Origin: Cylindrotheca closterium
Taxonomy: Eukaryota; Bacillariophyta; Bacillariophyceae; Bacillariales; Bacillariaceae
Direction of reading: 5' to 3'
Length of the DNA: 64,000 nucleotides
NCBI GenBank assembly: GCA_933822405.4
Contig: CAKOGP040002358.1
Coordinates: forward strand, 2,339-66,338
The notes under the pieces were generated by a model that was given only the letters and a program-made list of their open reading frames with translations, was not told the DNA's origin and ran no database searches. Every line of letters begins with the position of its first letter. Within the stretch, counting starts at the first letter, position 1. Positions 31,517-41,665 of this stretch are shown piece by piece. The translations under genes and the position numbers were made by a program.

Positions 31517-32896
31517 TTATGGATATGGAACAAAAAAGTAGTCAAAGACGTCCAGAAGACTGACCATGAAGAGGTTTTCATCGCTTTCGCGCAATGTATA
31601 AGGGGAATACTCTGTGTCGGCAACAGTTGGAGCATAGGTTTCGAGTGTAGAACGCGTATATACTGTGTTCTCGTCCTCATCTATTTCCCCATCAGCATTG
31701 TGCTGACGAGTCGTGCCATAAGTGATGATGGTGCCGTCGTCAGGAGTGTCATGATCGGCAGCAATGAATCCGGGCCGTTGGCTTCGTTCATCATGTTGTA
31801 CGGCATTCATCAACTCCATTTCATTCACTCCTAGTCGTTTTGCGTGGACACGGAAAGTCTCAATAGCCATCGCAACCTCTTCGTCCAGCGAGTTGGACTC
31901 TTCGGGGGTATCATATTTGTCGACTGAAGGTTGAAAAACATTGGCGGTGGTTCTTACTGGAGACTCAAATTCAATTTCGCTTGTTGGCCTGGATTGATAA
32001 AGAATGAACGATTCTCTTCGTGGTATCAGTTTTTGTAGTGACTTTGTTTTCAGGATCGGCTTGGGCATTGGTGTCCACTTCACCTTCATGGGAAGTTCCT
32101 TGGCCTTGATCTTTAGCGTCCTAATCGTCTTGTATGACCGCCGTCGCGCCACATCACGCCATCTGTCGTCTTGCTGTTGCGGCTCTTTTGGTACTTCATG
32201 TACTATCGGTTCCATTCCGATTGGGCGTACCAGTTCTTTTGCCTCCTCTTCCATTTGCTGTCCGAGGAAGTAATTTACCATTTTTTCTGTTGCTACAAAG
32301 AGTTCTTTCCACTGATTGTCGTCAATGTCCTTTGAATCTATGGGGTTCGGCTGGTAGTGAGCCTCATCTTTTATCCTCCGTGCTGTAGATGGGATCTTAC
32401 GGCAGACTTCGTTCACCTCTAGCGTGGAGTACGAGGCATTATCCGATATGGTACTCCCGTCGTCACGTTCACAGATGGTACTGATCACCTCCATCTTGCT
32501 GTTTCTCTTGAACATTCGCCTCATCTTGGCCTTACGTGTCCGAAGCGGAGGAATACGATTCAAAAAATCATTCTCGGCCCGTGCAATAGTAATCGACGAG
32601 TTCCCGTTGTCGTCACAGTTTGGAAGCAGTTCGAATCCTGTCTCTTCCAGAATGGTTGGAGGTGCATCTCGTTCGTTGGATGAAAACTTGAGCTTGGAAG
32701 ACACTTCATCTCGCATAGCCTTCAGTGAGAACTTTGAGACGTTGCTATTCCTTGATCCATCCTCATCCATATTGTCGCTGTTGAAGAAAAACCTGACCTT
32801 CTTTTGTCGTTCGTCGTCACAATTCTTCTTGGTGATCATGGAACCTGGGTGACCATCGTCGGCTTGACATTCCACAGCGACATTCGTCTTTGACAT
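31517..32896 (-). CDS. hypothetical protein, 459 aa, low complexity
   Basis: A long intronless frame with no domain I recognise. Features: a Ser/Asp-rich N-terminus with KKVRFFFNSDNMDEDG; a basic patch (RTRKAKMRRMFKRNSKM); WKELFVATEKMVNYFLGQQM; another basic region (KTIRTLKIKAKELPMKVKW); and a C-terminus rich in Thr/Asp ending in hydrophobic SLLDVFDYFFVPYP. The length and codon regularity support a real gene. The FF.D.FF-like aromatic ends of this and the neighbouring 30646 gene are similar in flavour only. Confidence 0.7.
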   Translation of the reverse strand: MSKTNVAVECQADDGHPGSMITKKNCDDERQKKVRFFFNSDNMDEDGSRNSNVSKFSLKAMRDEVSSKLKFSSNERDAPPTILEETGFELLPNCDDNGNSSITIARAENDFLNRIPPLRTRKAKMRRMFKRNSKMEVISTICERDDGSTISDNASYSTLEVNEVCRKIPSTARRIKDEAHYQPNPIDSKDIDDNQWKELFVATEKMVNYFLGQQMEEEAKELVRPIGMEPIVHEVPKEPQQQDDRWRDVARRRSYKTIRTLKIKAKELPMKVKWTPMPKPILKTKSLQKLIPRRESFILYQSRPTSEIEFESPVRTTANVFQPSVDKYDTPEESNSLDEEVAMAIETFRVHAKRLGVNEMELMNAVQHDERSQRPGFIAADHDTPDDGTIITYGTTRQHNADGEIDEDENTVYTRSTLETYAPTVADTEYSPYTLRESDENLFMVSLLDVFDYFFVPYP

Positions 32897-33214
32897 TCCT
32901 GTTGTTCGTATTGTGTTATCTCTCTGATAGAACTAACTTTGCTGAATGAATACTATAGCGTTGGAGGGAAACCTGGGAATTTCGGCGAGAGTTTCAACGG
33001 ATCAATTCGTGACTGGAACACTCCCGCCTTTCATGCGAGGTCCGCATGTCAACAAAAATGTGACAGACCGCTCATTTGCAATATAATATATCATCACATG
33101 TATATATAGCCGCATACCAGCCACTCGTCGTGCTCATCGTCATCCCTACAGTATAGTCCTCATAATAATACGTACCAGCATCAGCGGCTGTGCTTTCTAT
33201 TATAAAAAGGGACA
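32897..33214. other. divergent promoter region
   Basis: 318 bp between two divergent genes. Contains ATATATATCATCAC and a TATAAAAAGG just before the ATG at 33215. No gene seen. Confidence 0.4.
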
Positions 33215-34373
33215 ATGAATATCCGCAAGTACATCTTGTACTCTTCTCAACTCAATGTTCGACTGCGAACAACTCTATATTCTACGACATCAGCCTCGTC
33301 TCTATCAACAATTGGAGAACCTTTCGGCAGCGGTGGCAGCAGGCTGAAGGGTCTCTTTGGTGGATCCGGATCCGATCTGATGAATGATCCAAGACCAATT
33401 CAGAGAATTCTTGCGATGGTGGACAAACCAGTTCAAGATGTTCATGTGCTGTATATGGGGACTGCGACATACGATATTCAGGCCTTTGAATCGAGACAGA
33501 CAGATCGATTTAGAGAATTGAACTGTAAGATTTCCGCTTTGAAAGTTGCACTGGACGATTCCGTTCCTTTGGCAGACGCTGAGGATCTGATTGATCAAGC
33601 CGACGTTCTGGTGGTCGGAGGAGGAAATACTTTGTATGCTCTGGATCGATGGACCAACTTAGGGTTGGTTCCTGCACTTCGGAAGGCAATGGAACGCGGA
33701 GCAGTAATATCAGGAGGCTCTGCTGGTGCCATTTGCTGGTTCGATGGTGGTCATTCTAGTAAGTATTGGTATTGGAGAATCCAAGACGATGTACGTTGGA
33801 AACTAAACAGTTTTGCACACTCAAAATCTAGATTCCATGGATCCAGATACCTACAAGGTCACGAGGCTGTCCAAATTCGCGGGGTCGTCTTCGACCGCGA
33901 AGGATGAAAGCTCAGTTGCCTCATCAGATGATGTCAAGGATTGGAAGTATATTCGAGTACCCGCGTTGGGATTCTTGCCAGGCCTGCTATGTCCTCATCA
34001 TGACAGAGTACAGTCGAATGGAATTTTGCGAGCTGTTGATTTTGACCGCATGCTTTTGCGATCACCTGACGAATTGGGAATTGCTATTGACCACTGGGCA
34101 GCATTGGTGGTAGATGGGGATTCCTACGAGGTCCTGTCGCTAGAGGGAAAACCTGGCTCTCTTCCAGCAGATGGCGGAGGCGAATTTGTTTCTGATGGCG
34201 CTGGCATACCAGGCATTTGGATTAAAGAAGTAGTGGACGGTAAGGTTCAACAACGCCCCTGTCCGCCCAAAGGGGCTACATCGGACTTGTTGCGCGAATG
34301 TACCGGCAAGATGATCAATGACGAAGAAGCTCTGCGTATCTGTCGCGAAGAGAATCCTCCACCAAGAAAGTGA
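33215..34373 (+). CDS. peptidase S51 family (dipeptidase E-like), likely mitochondrial (2 exons)
   Basis: Exons 33215-33758 and 33832-34373 give 361 aa; the 73-bp intron is GTAAGT...TAG. The first ~30 residues are Arg/Ser/Thr-rich without acidic residues (MNIRKYILYSSQLNVRLRTT), suiting an organelle presequence. Peptidase E motifs: VHVLYMGTATYD, ADVLVVGGGNTLYALDRW, then the nucleophile elbow ISGGSAGAICWF with Ser169. Exon 2 continues SMDPDTYKVTR, VPALGFLPGLLCPHHDRVQS, LGIAIDHWAALVVDGDSYEV. S51 enzymes use a Ser-His-Glu arrangement and cleave Asp-X dipeptides in bacteria (PepE); substrate here is unknown. Confidence 0.88.
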
Positions 34374-34993
34374 ACTGCATGTTTTTCTAATGGACTCATT
34401 CACACATGTGGTACTAGAAACTTGACGAAATGACATGGGATTACAAGACAAATGCTGAATATGTCATTCTTCTACGAGGGTAGCTTTTGCATGCGCACTT
34501 GATTGGAAGAGGATGAATATCATAGGTATGCTGGACCGCGGCATCGTTCGGTAGTTTCAAAATTGACTACGTACTAAACACATTTGTGCTACGGTCAACA
34601 TATATACATAGCAATGCTGCATGCAAAATTGCTACATACACAATTTTAAATCTACGTTTGCAGTTGCCAAGGATGTAGCTAGTTGCTATATATATGCCTC
34701 TAGAGTTTTTCAACGCAACAGTCTAATCGTTTATAACCGACTAACTGGATCAACCTATCCGCAATCTTAACCGCTACGATCATCATGAAATGTGTTAAAA
34801 TATTTTTTTGATGCATGTTTGGCATCTCATTACTTTTTGTGTCGAACGAGTCGATTTCTAGTATCGCATGCATCGATCGCATCGCATCGCATTGGCATGC
34901 GCAGTAAAACGCAATGACGAACAACAATACGATGACACGCATATATATACCTTCCATCATCATAATATCAACACCACAGTAGAATAATCTAAG
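34374..34993. other. intergenic, no gene seen
   Basis: 620 bp, AT-rich. A GCATCGATCGCATCGCATCGC run lies near 34870 and TATATATA sequence 40-50 bp before the MAPEG gene start. Minus-strand open frames here have no content I recognise. Confidence 0.45.
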
Positions 34994-35674
34994 ATGGGCT
35001 CCGAGAAGAAAACCGATGACATCGGACCAGCGCTGCTTCCTCCCGAGAAGGCAAAGACGGAAGAATTCATGAGAAACAAATACACCAAACAACTGACGAT
35101 GGTGGTTCTTGTTCAAGGCCCGATCATTGGATGGGCTCTCTATTTCATCAACAAAGCGTTGCTCTCGGAGGAATCTCAAGCAATTATGGACGCAAAATTC
35201 GATTTTTTACAGGACTATGACTTACATTATCTTTATATTGCAATCTTCATGGCCTATGTGTCCAAGCTCCCGTTGATAGTGAATGCCAACGGTTCCCGTT
35301 CTCCAGCTCGCGTCGATCGCCCTGACCAGCACATTTATCAGGTGGTGGGTACGAAACAATTGGTTTTGATGGCTACTGATGGTGTCTATGGACGCTTCAA
35401 TAGGGCACAGCGAGGAAGCATGAATATGGACGAATCGCTGGCCCAATTCCTTACAAATACACTTCTCGTTGCCCCCATCCTCGGCACCATTGCTTGCTAT
35501 TTCCTTCTCCCGATGTATGCATATGGACGCATCAGCTTTGCTCATGCCTACAAAGTGGACAAAAAAACACGGACACACGGATTCTTGTTTTCGATGATTG
35601 CTGAACATGGAATGGGAGCGCTGGTTGGCCTCATTGCAATCAAAGCTACATTTGGAGGTGCCATTCCAGTTTGA
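34994..35674 (+). CDS. MAPEG-family membrane protein
   Basis: A 226-aa intronless protein with about four hydrophobic segments (LTMVVLVQGPIIGWALYFI; LHYLYIAIFMAYVSKLPLI; LLVAPILGTIACYFLLPMY; GMGALVGLIAIKATFGGAI). The polar loops carry ARVDRPDQHIYQVVG and GRFNRAQRGSMNMDESLAQF, which correspond to the glutathione-binding region of MAPEG enzymes (FNR.QR..N..E). These are ER or organelle glutathione transferases/peroxidases and eicosanoid synthases. The length is greater than the ~150 aa of typical members because of an N-terminal extension and a longer first loop. Substrate unknown. Confidence 0.8.
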   Translation: MGSEKKTDDIGPALLPPEKAKTEEFMRNKYTKQLTMVVLVQGPIIGWALYFINKALLSEESQAIMDAKFDFLQDYDLHYLYIAIFMAYVSKLPLIVNANGSRSPARVDRPDQHIYQVVGTKQLVLMATDGVYGRFNRAQRGSMNMDESLAQFLTNTLLVAPILGTIACYFLLPMYAYGRISFAHAYKVDKKTRTHGFLFSMIAEHGMGALVGLIAIKATFGGAIPV

Positions 35675-36641
35675 GTAACAATACGAAACTGGCTCTTCAA
35701 TGATTCCCATTTCATGTCCGATACCTTATACAGGCAGAAATAGTTGCTATCCAAGTCCCGAGATTTGAACGACTACTCCAGTCTTCCCGTGTGGTTGGGA
35801 GGTGTCGTATTAAAAGCACAAAATCTTCATCATCCAAATCCTCCTCCTGAAAAAAGAAGATTTTGCAAAAAAAGGTCATTGTTCGAACTGTCTCCAATGA
35901 CGACGGATGGCCTCCAGATTGTCACTAGAAACGGTATACTATATTCAAAAACTTCCCACCTTCCTTTCTTGTCACTGTCCACTCGTCGTCGCCAGCCCAA
36001 TAACACATGGCTGAACGGTTGGGTATATTCTTCATTTTCTTCTTGAAGCTATATTGTTCCTTAGTAGTCCAATGTTTGACTGACTCACTCGTCCCAGCGA
36101 TGTGTTCAGCCGCAGTTTCTCCTTTTGCATGTGATGCAGTTCTGCTTCTAGGATATATATGCAGCTTGAGTGATGATGATGAGTTCCGATGCAAACGATT
36201 GAGCAATAATAATGGTTCCAGATTTTGCATGTCATTTTCAATACTCAATACCATAGACATCAAATTTCTGGGTCATTTTTGTTTCGTCGCGCGATCGATC
36301 TGAGCAATGTTATTGGCTGACAAAACGAGAAGGTCATCATCTTTCATCCCACAACCGCAAATACACAGTAAAATAAATTTGCGAGATCGATGAATGACAA
36401 TAAAAAAATAAAACAACAACACACCATCATCGCATACACCTGACGGCATTATACACCCTTCTCAATCTACACTACATGACCATATAATGATGTTATCTCG
36501 TCTCCCTCAGCATTAGAATTGGTACTTCCAACTTTTAAAACATCTGCGCAAGTCGGTTGTCGGTTGTCGGTTGTCGTTGTTGCAGTGCTGGTCTTGTTAT
36601 TGGTCTTACTTAGTGGTCATCGTCAACTATAAATCCACACC
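35675..36641. other. intergenic, no secure gene
   Basis: 967 bp. A minus-strand open frame at 35925-36263 (112 codons) ends CYWAGDDEWTVTRKEGGKF... but has no recognised family and is not supported further. A triple GTCGGTTGTCG repeat lies near 36550. Confidence 0.4.
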
Positions 36642-38111
36642 ATGCGAGCATCAGTCCTGCGATCGACGCGGGAACAAACAGGATTTTGCAAGAGAAAGAG
36701 ACTTCTTCCATTGATCCTTCTAGGATTCGTCATTGCTTCAATAACACTTCCTTATTATTCCCCTGCCACCAGCGTGTCCCAGCAAATAATTTTGATGGAA
36801 AATATCATGTCGACTACTACTGTTGGAATAAGCATGAGCGCCAATAATGAAACTCTTCGTAGCAATCTCGCCAATTTTTGGCTGACTACCGAAGAGCCGA
36901 TGGAAGACGAGGACGCACCTATGGACGAGGACCTATCTATCCATGAAGCGGAGAAGGCGGTGGATGGCGAGGAGGACAGCACAGTCGGGGAGGACGCATC
37001 GGCCGAAAGGGACGACGAAGATGGAAGAAGTTCAGAAGTAAAAGTAGCTATAGAAACTGACGCAGCTGATGGGTTTCAATGTGCCATTTGTTTTTTCGGT
37101 TTGCCTCGGTCGTACAAAGAAATGGTGCTACCAAGTATTGTGAAGAACGTTTTGGAGCCGAATGCAAAGTACAATTGCGACATCTTTGTGCATTTTTACG
37201 CCCGAAAAAAGGAGCTGAAAGGAAGGTTTAATCCAGGGGGAGAAATGGACCCCAAGGAGATTTATGCTCTGGAAAGTGCCGTGTGGGAGGTGATGAATTA
37301 TTCGACAGCATCGTTGACATCATCAGCATCCACACCAGCCGTCATTTTCAGCAACGATACCGAACGAGCCTTCTTTGATTTACGGGGGGGACAACTTGAC
37401 AAGTACCTCAAGACGAGGGATGTGGATACTGGCAAGAAACTTTACTTTCCGTGGAAGCAGACCTCCTGGAAACGATCGTCATTGGTCAATTTGATACGTC
37501 AGTGGCACTCGATCGAAAACGTCTTTCGGTCGATGGAGAATTACATGTGGAAGGCGCAGAAAAATTACACTCGAGTGGCCATGTTGCGAAATGATGCCAT
37601 GTACCTGAGCCCTATCGACATTCTACAGCTCGACAACGACGACGCGAACAGTAGCACGGACAAGAAGAAGAAACGATCCAATGTGGATTCCAACAATCGG
37701 CATTTTGTAATTGCACCCTTTGCCAAGTTTCCCGTGAATGATCGAATGATATATGGACCTTACGATGCCATCAAAATATGGGCTACACGACGTTTTGATT
37801 TGATAGAGAAAAGAGCAAACAAGACTTCAAATCGAGGAATGGTCATGCATTCGGAAACTTTCATGCAACGAACCATCATACCAGCAATGAAACGCAAGGG
37901 TTACAAAGAACACGTCCATCCTGGCCTTTGCTTTATTCGAACACGACCAGATTCAAAGGCTCTCTTCAACGACTGTCGCACCCGGGGCGTTGCCAAAGGA
38001 TTTGAAGAGGAATCTGCCATTGTTTCTACGATTGAATCGATTCTTCAAAGGTCTTGCGAACCAACGTCGGGACAGAAAGGCATCCCAGCGGGGCATCTCA
38101 TCCAGTGTTAA
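36642..38111 (+). CDS. type II membrane protein, glycosyltransferase-like, paralog 2
   Basis: 489 aa, intronless. A membrane segment (LLPLILLGFVIASITLPYY, about residues 21-39) is followed by an acidic stem (Asp/Glu-rich, residues ~85-130). The conserved domain begins CAICFFGLPRSYKEMVLPSI, then CDIFVHFYARKKELKGRFNP, YFPWKQTSWKRSSLVNLIRQ, VAMLRNDAMYLSPIDI, DRMIYGPYDAIKIWA and MHSETFMQRTIIPAM. At the position of paralog 1's intron the coding sequence is continuous. Most divergent stem of the three. Confidence 0.8.
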   Translation: MRASVLRSTREQTGFCKRKRLLPLILLGFVIASITLPYYSPATSVSQQIILMENIMSTTTVGISMSANNETLRSNLANFWLTTEEPMEDEDAPMDEDLSIHEAEKAVDGEEDSTVGEDASAERDDEDGRSSEVKVAIETDAADGFQCAICFFGLPRSYKEMVLPSIVKNVLEPNAKYNCDIFVHFYARKKELKGRFNPGGEMDPKEIYALESAVWEVMNYSTASLTSSASTPAVIFSNDTERAFFDLRGGQLDKYLKTRDVDTGKKLYFPWKQTSWKRSSLVNLIRQWHSIENVFRSMENYMWKAQKNYTRVAMLRNDAMYLSPIDILQLDNDDANSSTDKKKKRSNVDSNNRHFVIAPFAKFPVNDRMIYGPYDAIKIWATRRFDLIEKRANKTSNRGMVMHSETFMQRTIIPAMKRKGYKEHVHPGLCFIRTRPDSKALFNDCRTRGVAKGFEEESAIVSTIESILQRSCEPTSGQKGIPAGHLIQC

Positions 38112-38901
38112 AGAGCTACGGGATCAAGCGAGATTGGAAGTACCACAACGCAGGCATCAATACTTTGTAGTTGCAAAGCCTTATATATTTCTTTATCCAA
38201 TCGACCCCAGAAGGGGCCACGTCCTCGACGACCGAAACGAGCTATCTGCTAAAATAATGGCATGGTATAGTGCAAAAACAGAATGATGTTGCGGCAAACA
38301 GCTGCGAAGAACAGTCGGAGCATGCTGATTGTTTGTGGGGTTGCAGTGCTTTCGAGATCTCCAAGATATCTCAGTACACGTACAGGAGGGGAACTGTGAC
38401 TGTATATTTGAAGCAGATAATATAAGTAGATTATTATTTTAATAGTTAGCATAACTAAAATTCGATCTATCCAAGAGTATACCACTATGTACTCTTGAAT
38501 ATTGATCTATCTCTGCCCAGAAGAGGCGGTATATATACTTCCGTAGTTGTTTTGGAGTCCAAGTAATCCAATGTGCCCTGGCATTTTTCATCCGCCATCA
38601 TCATCATCATCAAAAACACAATAAAATAACGCGGAACCACCATCAATAATATTATTGCGGGTATCGCATCATCATCCGTTCTTCTCTCTTCCACGGCTGA
38701 TTCACACCATCTTTCTCGTCCCTTTCAGAACTGAAGGGACTATTAGCCGAGACCACCTGACGAATTTCGATTGTAGCGCAAGATTAGCAATCATTAGGGA
38801 CAGCAAAGTTATTCAGGGCAGTTTTCTTGCCTCACGTCATAGCAGCTTTGGCACGATTCCCCTGCTGCTCTGTCCTTCAGCCAAACAATTCAACAATCAC
38901 A
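38112..38901. other. intergenic, no gene seen
   Basis: 790 bp between paralogs 2 and 3. The frame of paralog 3 is open upstream to 38827 but without an ATG before 38902. CATCATCAT runs near 38600. Confidence 0.5.
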
Positions 38902-40185
38902 ATGGCGGTAGTGTCAAAGAAAATCGAGCAAATATTAGGGACACTGGGATTAATGTACTTTCTGGGCATTGTTTATTTGGCACGATCCTATGACAGTAGT
39001 GGTCTCAGCACATCAAGTAGCAGCAAACCAGAAGTAGCAACGAACTCTGAAATACCCCCCCCGGCTGCAAACAGGGGACTACAATTACGTGTCAATAGCG
39101 CCACGACGATGCAAAGCAATGGAAGAAATAAATTGTTTGCGCCAGATAACGAGCCTTGGGAGAAACGATGCGCTCTGTTATTCTTTGGACTGCCGAGGTC
39201 CTACAAAGACATGGTATTGCCCAGTTTGGAACAGTTTGTGCTCAATTACAATGCGAAATACAATTGCGATGTTTTTGTTCATTACTTTCATCAACGAAAA
39301 GAAGCTGCCGGTAGATACAATGATGGCGGTGAGTTGGATCCTACCGAAGTATTGCGATTGGAACGAGCAGTACATGCCATGTATCAACGGACCCACCCAC
39401 TTCGCAAGCAACCGCCCACGCAAAACATTTTCAAGGAACGCAAGTCGCCACCCATAGTCAAGTTCATTCATGATACCAACAAGACCTTTTATAGAAAACG
39501 AGGCGAAATACTGAAGCACTACCATAAGACCAAGGACAAGGAAGGCAATCCGTTGTTCTTTCCTTGGAAGAACAAGACTTGGAAGAAATCCAGTCTAGAC
39601 AATGTTGTCCGACAATGGCATTCCATTCAGGCCGTATTTGAATTGATGGATGAATATTCTCGGACGAACCATGTGAATTATACCCGGGTCGGTATGTTAC
39701 GGAATGATGTCATGTTTCTGGCGCCAGTAGACATTCTGCGATTGGACAATGGGACCATGGATACCGACAACAACCAAATGGTGGTCTGTCCCTTTGGACG
39801 ATACCCCGTCTGCGATCGTATGGTATATGGTCCATACTTGGGTGTCAAGATATGGGCGACCTACCGATTCCAGCTGATTGAAGAAAGAGTCAAGTCCAAT
39901 CTGGATCCTGGATATGGCATGCACTCGGAGCGATTCTTGAACGATTCCATTATTCCGTACGTTGAAGAGAACTTTGGATACCACAAACACATCAACTATG
40001 ATATTTGCTTTGTCCGAACCCGACCTGATAATGTGGCGCTGGTGGACGACTGCATCATCAAGGGTAGCTCGAGAGGATGGGATGAAATCAATCGTACGGA
40101 AGCCATCGAAAAAGTACTTGGGTTCAAGTGCGAAGAGACAGAGGTAGACGGAATCGCCTCGAACATGTTCTATCTGTACTGCTAG
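38902..40185 (+). CDS. type II membrane protein, glycosyltransferase-like, paralog 3
   Basis: 427 aa from the ATG at 38902 (context AATCACAATGGCG); upstream in-frame sequence has no ATG. Membrane segment ILGTLGLMYFLGIVYLA at about residues 10-26, a short stem, then the domain: CALLFFGLPRSYKDMVLPSL, CDVFVHYFHQRKEAAGRYND, FFPWKNKTWKKSSLDNVVRQ, VGMLRNDVMFLAPVDI, DRMVYGPYLGVKIWA and MHSERFLNDSIIPYV, ending LYC as paralog 1 does. It is closer to paralog 1 in the domain than to its neighbour paralog 2. Intronless at the site of paralog 1's intron. Confidence 0.82.
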   Translation: MAVVSKKIEQILGTLGLMYFLGIVYLARSYDSSGLSTSSSSKPEVATNSEIPPPAANRGLQLRVNSATTMQSNGRNKLFAPDNEPWEKRCALLFFGLPRSYKDMVLPSLEQFVLNYNAKYNCDVFVHYFHQRKEAAGRYNDGGELDPTEVLRLERAVHAMYQRTHPLRKQPPTQNIFKERKSPPIVKFIHDTNKTFYRKRGEILKHYHKTKDKEGNPLFFPWKNKTWKKSSLDNVVRQWHSIQAVFELMDEYSRTNHVNYTRVGMLRNDVMFLAPVDILRLDNGTMDTDNNQMVVCPFGRYPVCDRMVYGPYLGVKIWATYRFQLIEERVKSNLDPGYGMHSERFLNDSIIPYVEENFGYHKHINYDICFVRTRPDNVALVDDCIIKGSSRGWDEINRTEAIEKVLGFKCEETEVDGIASNMFYLYC

Positions 40186-40335
40186 TGGATTAAATTGGCT
40201 GCACATAGCAAGGTTGTATTTTCCTATTCAACTAAAAGGTACTGCGTACACTTACCCTAAGAATTGCTAGTCCTTTCACCAACTTCGATCGTTCCGACCT
40301 CGACTTTTTCCCATGCGCTGAGTGCCAGCATCATT

Positions 40336-41665
40336 CTATTCGTCTCGTGGATTGCTTGGATACATTCTCCATACAAAATTGACGGAATCCAACAAGGCAA
40401 TACGATCACCGGTCATGCTGCTTGGCTTGCCTCGGTCTCGCAATCGTTTTTGGCGTCGTTGACACTTGACCTGTGAATATATACATAATATGAAAGTGAG
40501 AAGTGCTAGCATTGATTGATTGATTCATTCATTGATTCATTCTCAACGAATTCTGTCATGTCTGAATACAATGCTATATACGTACCCATGTGGCCAGCCG
40601 TTGATTCGGCTTGTACGAGGATGGAACTTGGGTATGCCCAAACTGCAAATGGAATTGCAAGAGTTCTTCGTAGCGGGATTGCCAGACGGACATTTTGTTT
40701 TGCCAACAAAATCCGAAATCTTCCAAAACTCGAATGCGTTCCGCCGTCATGCTGGATTTGGTTGGATTGGATTGGAAGAGTTGGTACTGACATCGTTGTC
40801 GTTTGGCCCATCTATCGTAGATATTGTCGGTAGGTCAGAACGAAGACGAACAAAAGAAAGCATAGTCTGGGCAAAACTCACTTGGCAAGCTTTTGATTGG
40901 GTGGATAGTCGCTTGGAATCATGCAATGGCCATGCTGCCTTACAAAGGCCTGGACTTCCTCGAGTCTTTGAGACCAAGTGGTGACTTGATACTGTCGAAA
41001 CCGAACATTCCCATTTCCTTGGGTTGGAGGAGTAGCTGTTGCTTCAGTTCCAACAACTGGCTTTGACAGGCAACGTGTTTGCTTGGTTCGAGGCTGATAT
41101 GTTCAATGTGTCGAAGTGTTTCAGGAGAGAAATGGAAGCGCATTATATGAGTTGGTCTCTGATTGGAGTGTTATTCACGAAAGCGATTGAGTGACAGAAA
41201 CAAGTAACGTAGACGTACCTTGATGGATGTCGAAGAAGTAGCCGACTTTGATGATACTGAGTCTGAGCTTGATGCTGAAGGTGCTTTCTCTGCCAGAATT
41301 GACCCGTCTCCTCGAAAGACAACGGGTGATTGGGACAATTCTGCAAGGGACAAAGAGGCTGATAGAACATCTCCGACCATGTTTCTTTGTTGATTCAGCA
41401 AAGAATTTCTTAGTGGACTGACTGGTGTAGGTTCGGTCAACGTGGCGCCCGGAAATCTGGGAGCGACAACCCTTATTATAGACGGCCTCGTGTTGCTATT
41501 GAACAATTTGGGAAATACCAATTTCGAGTTCATTGGCGGCCTACCGTGTGACAAAGAAGGGGGGTTCCCATATTCTTTGCAGTCACAGAGTTCCGCCAAG
41601 GCAGCCAGAGCACCACCTCCAGTGGTGGCCGTTTGTCGCCGTTGCATGGCAATTGATTCCATCAT
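40336..41665 (-). CDS. helicase-associated (HA) repeat protein, 4 exons
   Basis: Minus-strand exons are 41665-41219, 41093-40882, 40811-40586 and 40470-40336, giving 339 aa; all junctions are GT-AG and phases fit. Exon 1 is a Ser/Pro-rich N-terminus. From exon 2 the HA pattern appears: TTWSQRLEEVQAFVRQHGHC...PPNQKLAK | WAKRQRCQYQLF, MTAERIRVLEDFGFCW, SVWQSRYEELLQFHLQFGHT...PNQRLATW | VKCQRRQKRLRDRG, MTGDRIALLDSVNFVW. HA modules are ~60-70-aa three-helix units with an early Trp, GH(T/C) and a closing F.W. They are abundant in diatoms, with no established function there; DNA binding is often suggested. Confidence 0.85.

Noticed and set aside
38827..38901. Upstream extension of glycosyltransferase-like paralog 3
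   Set aside because: Starts with TTG, has no ATG, and the ATG at 38902 directly precedes the membrane segment as in the paralogs.
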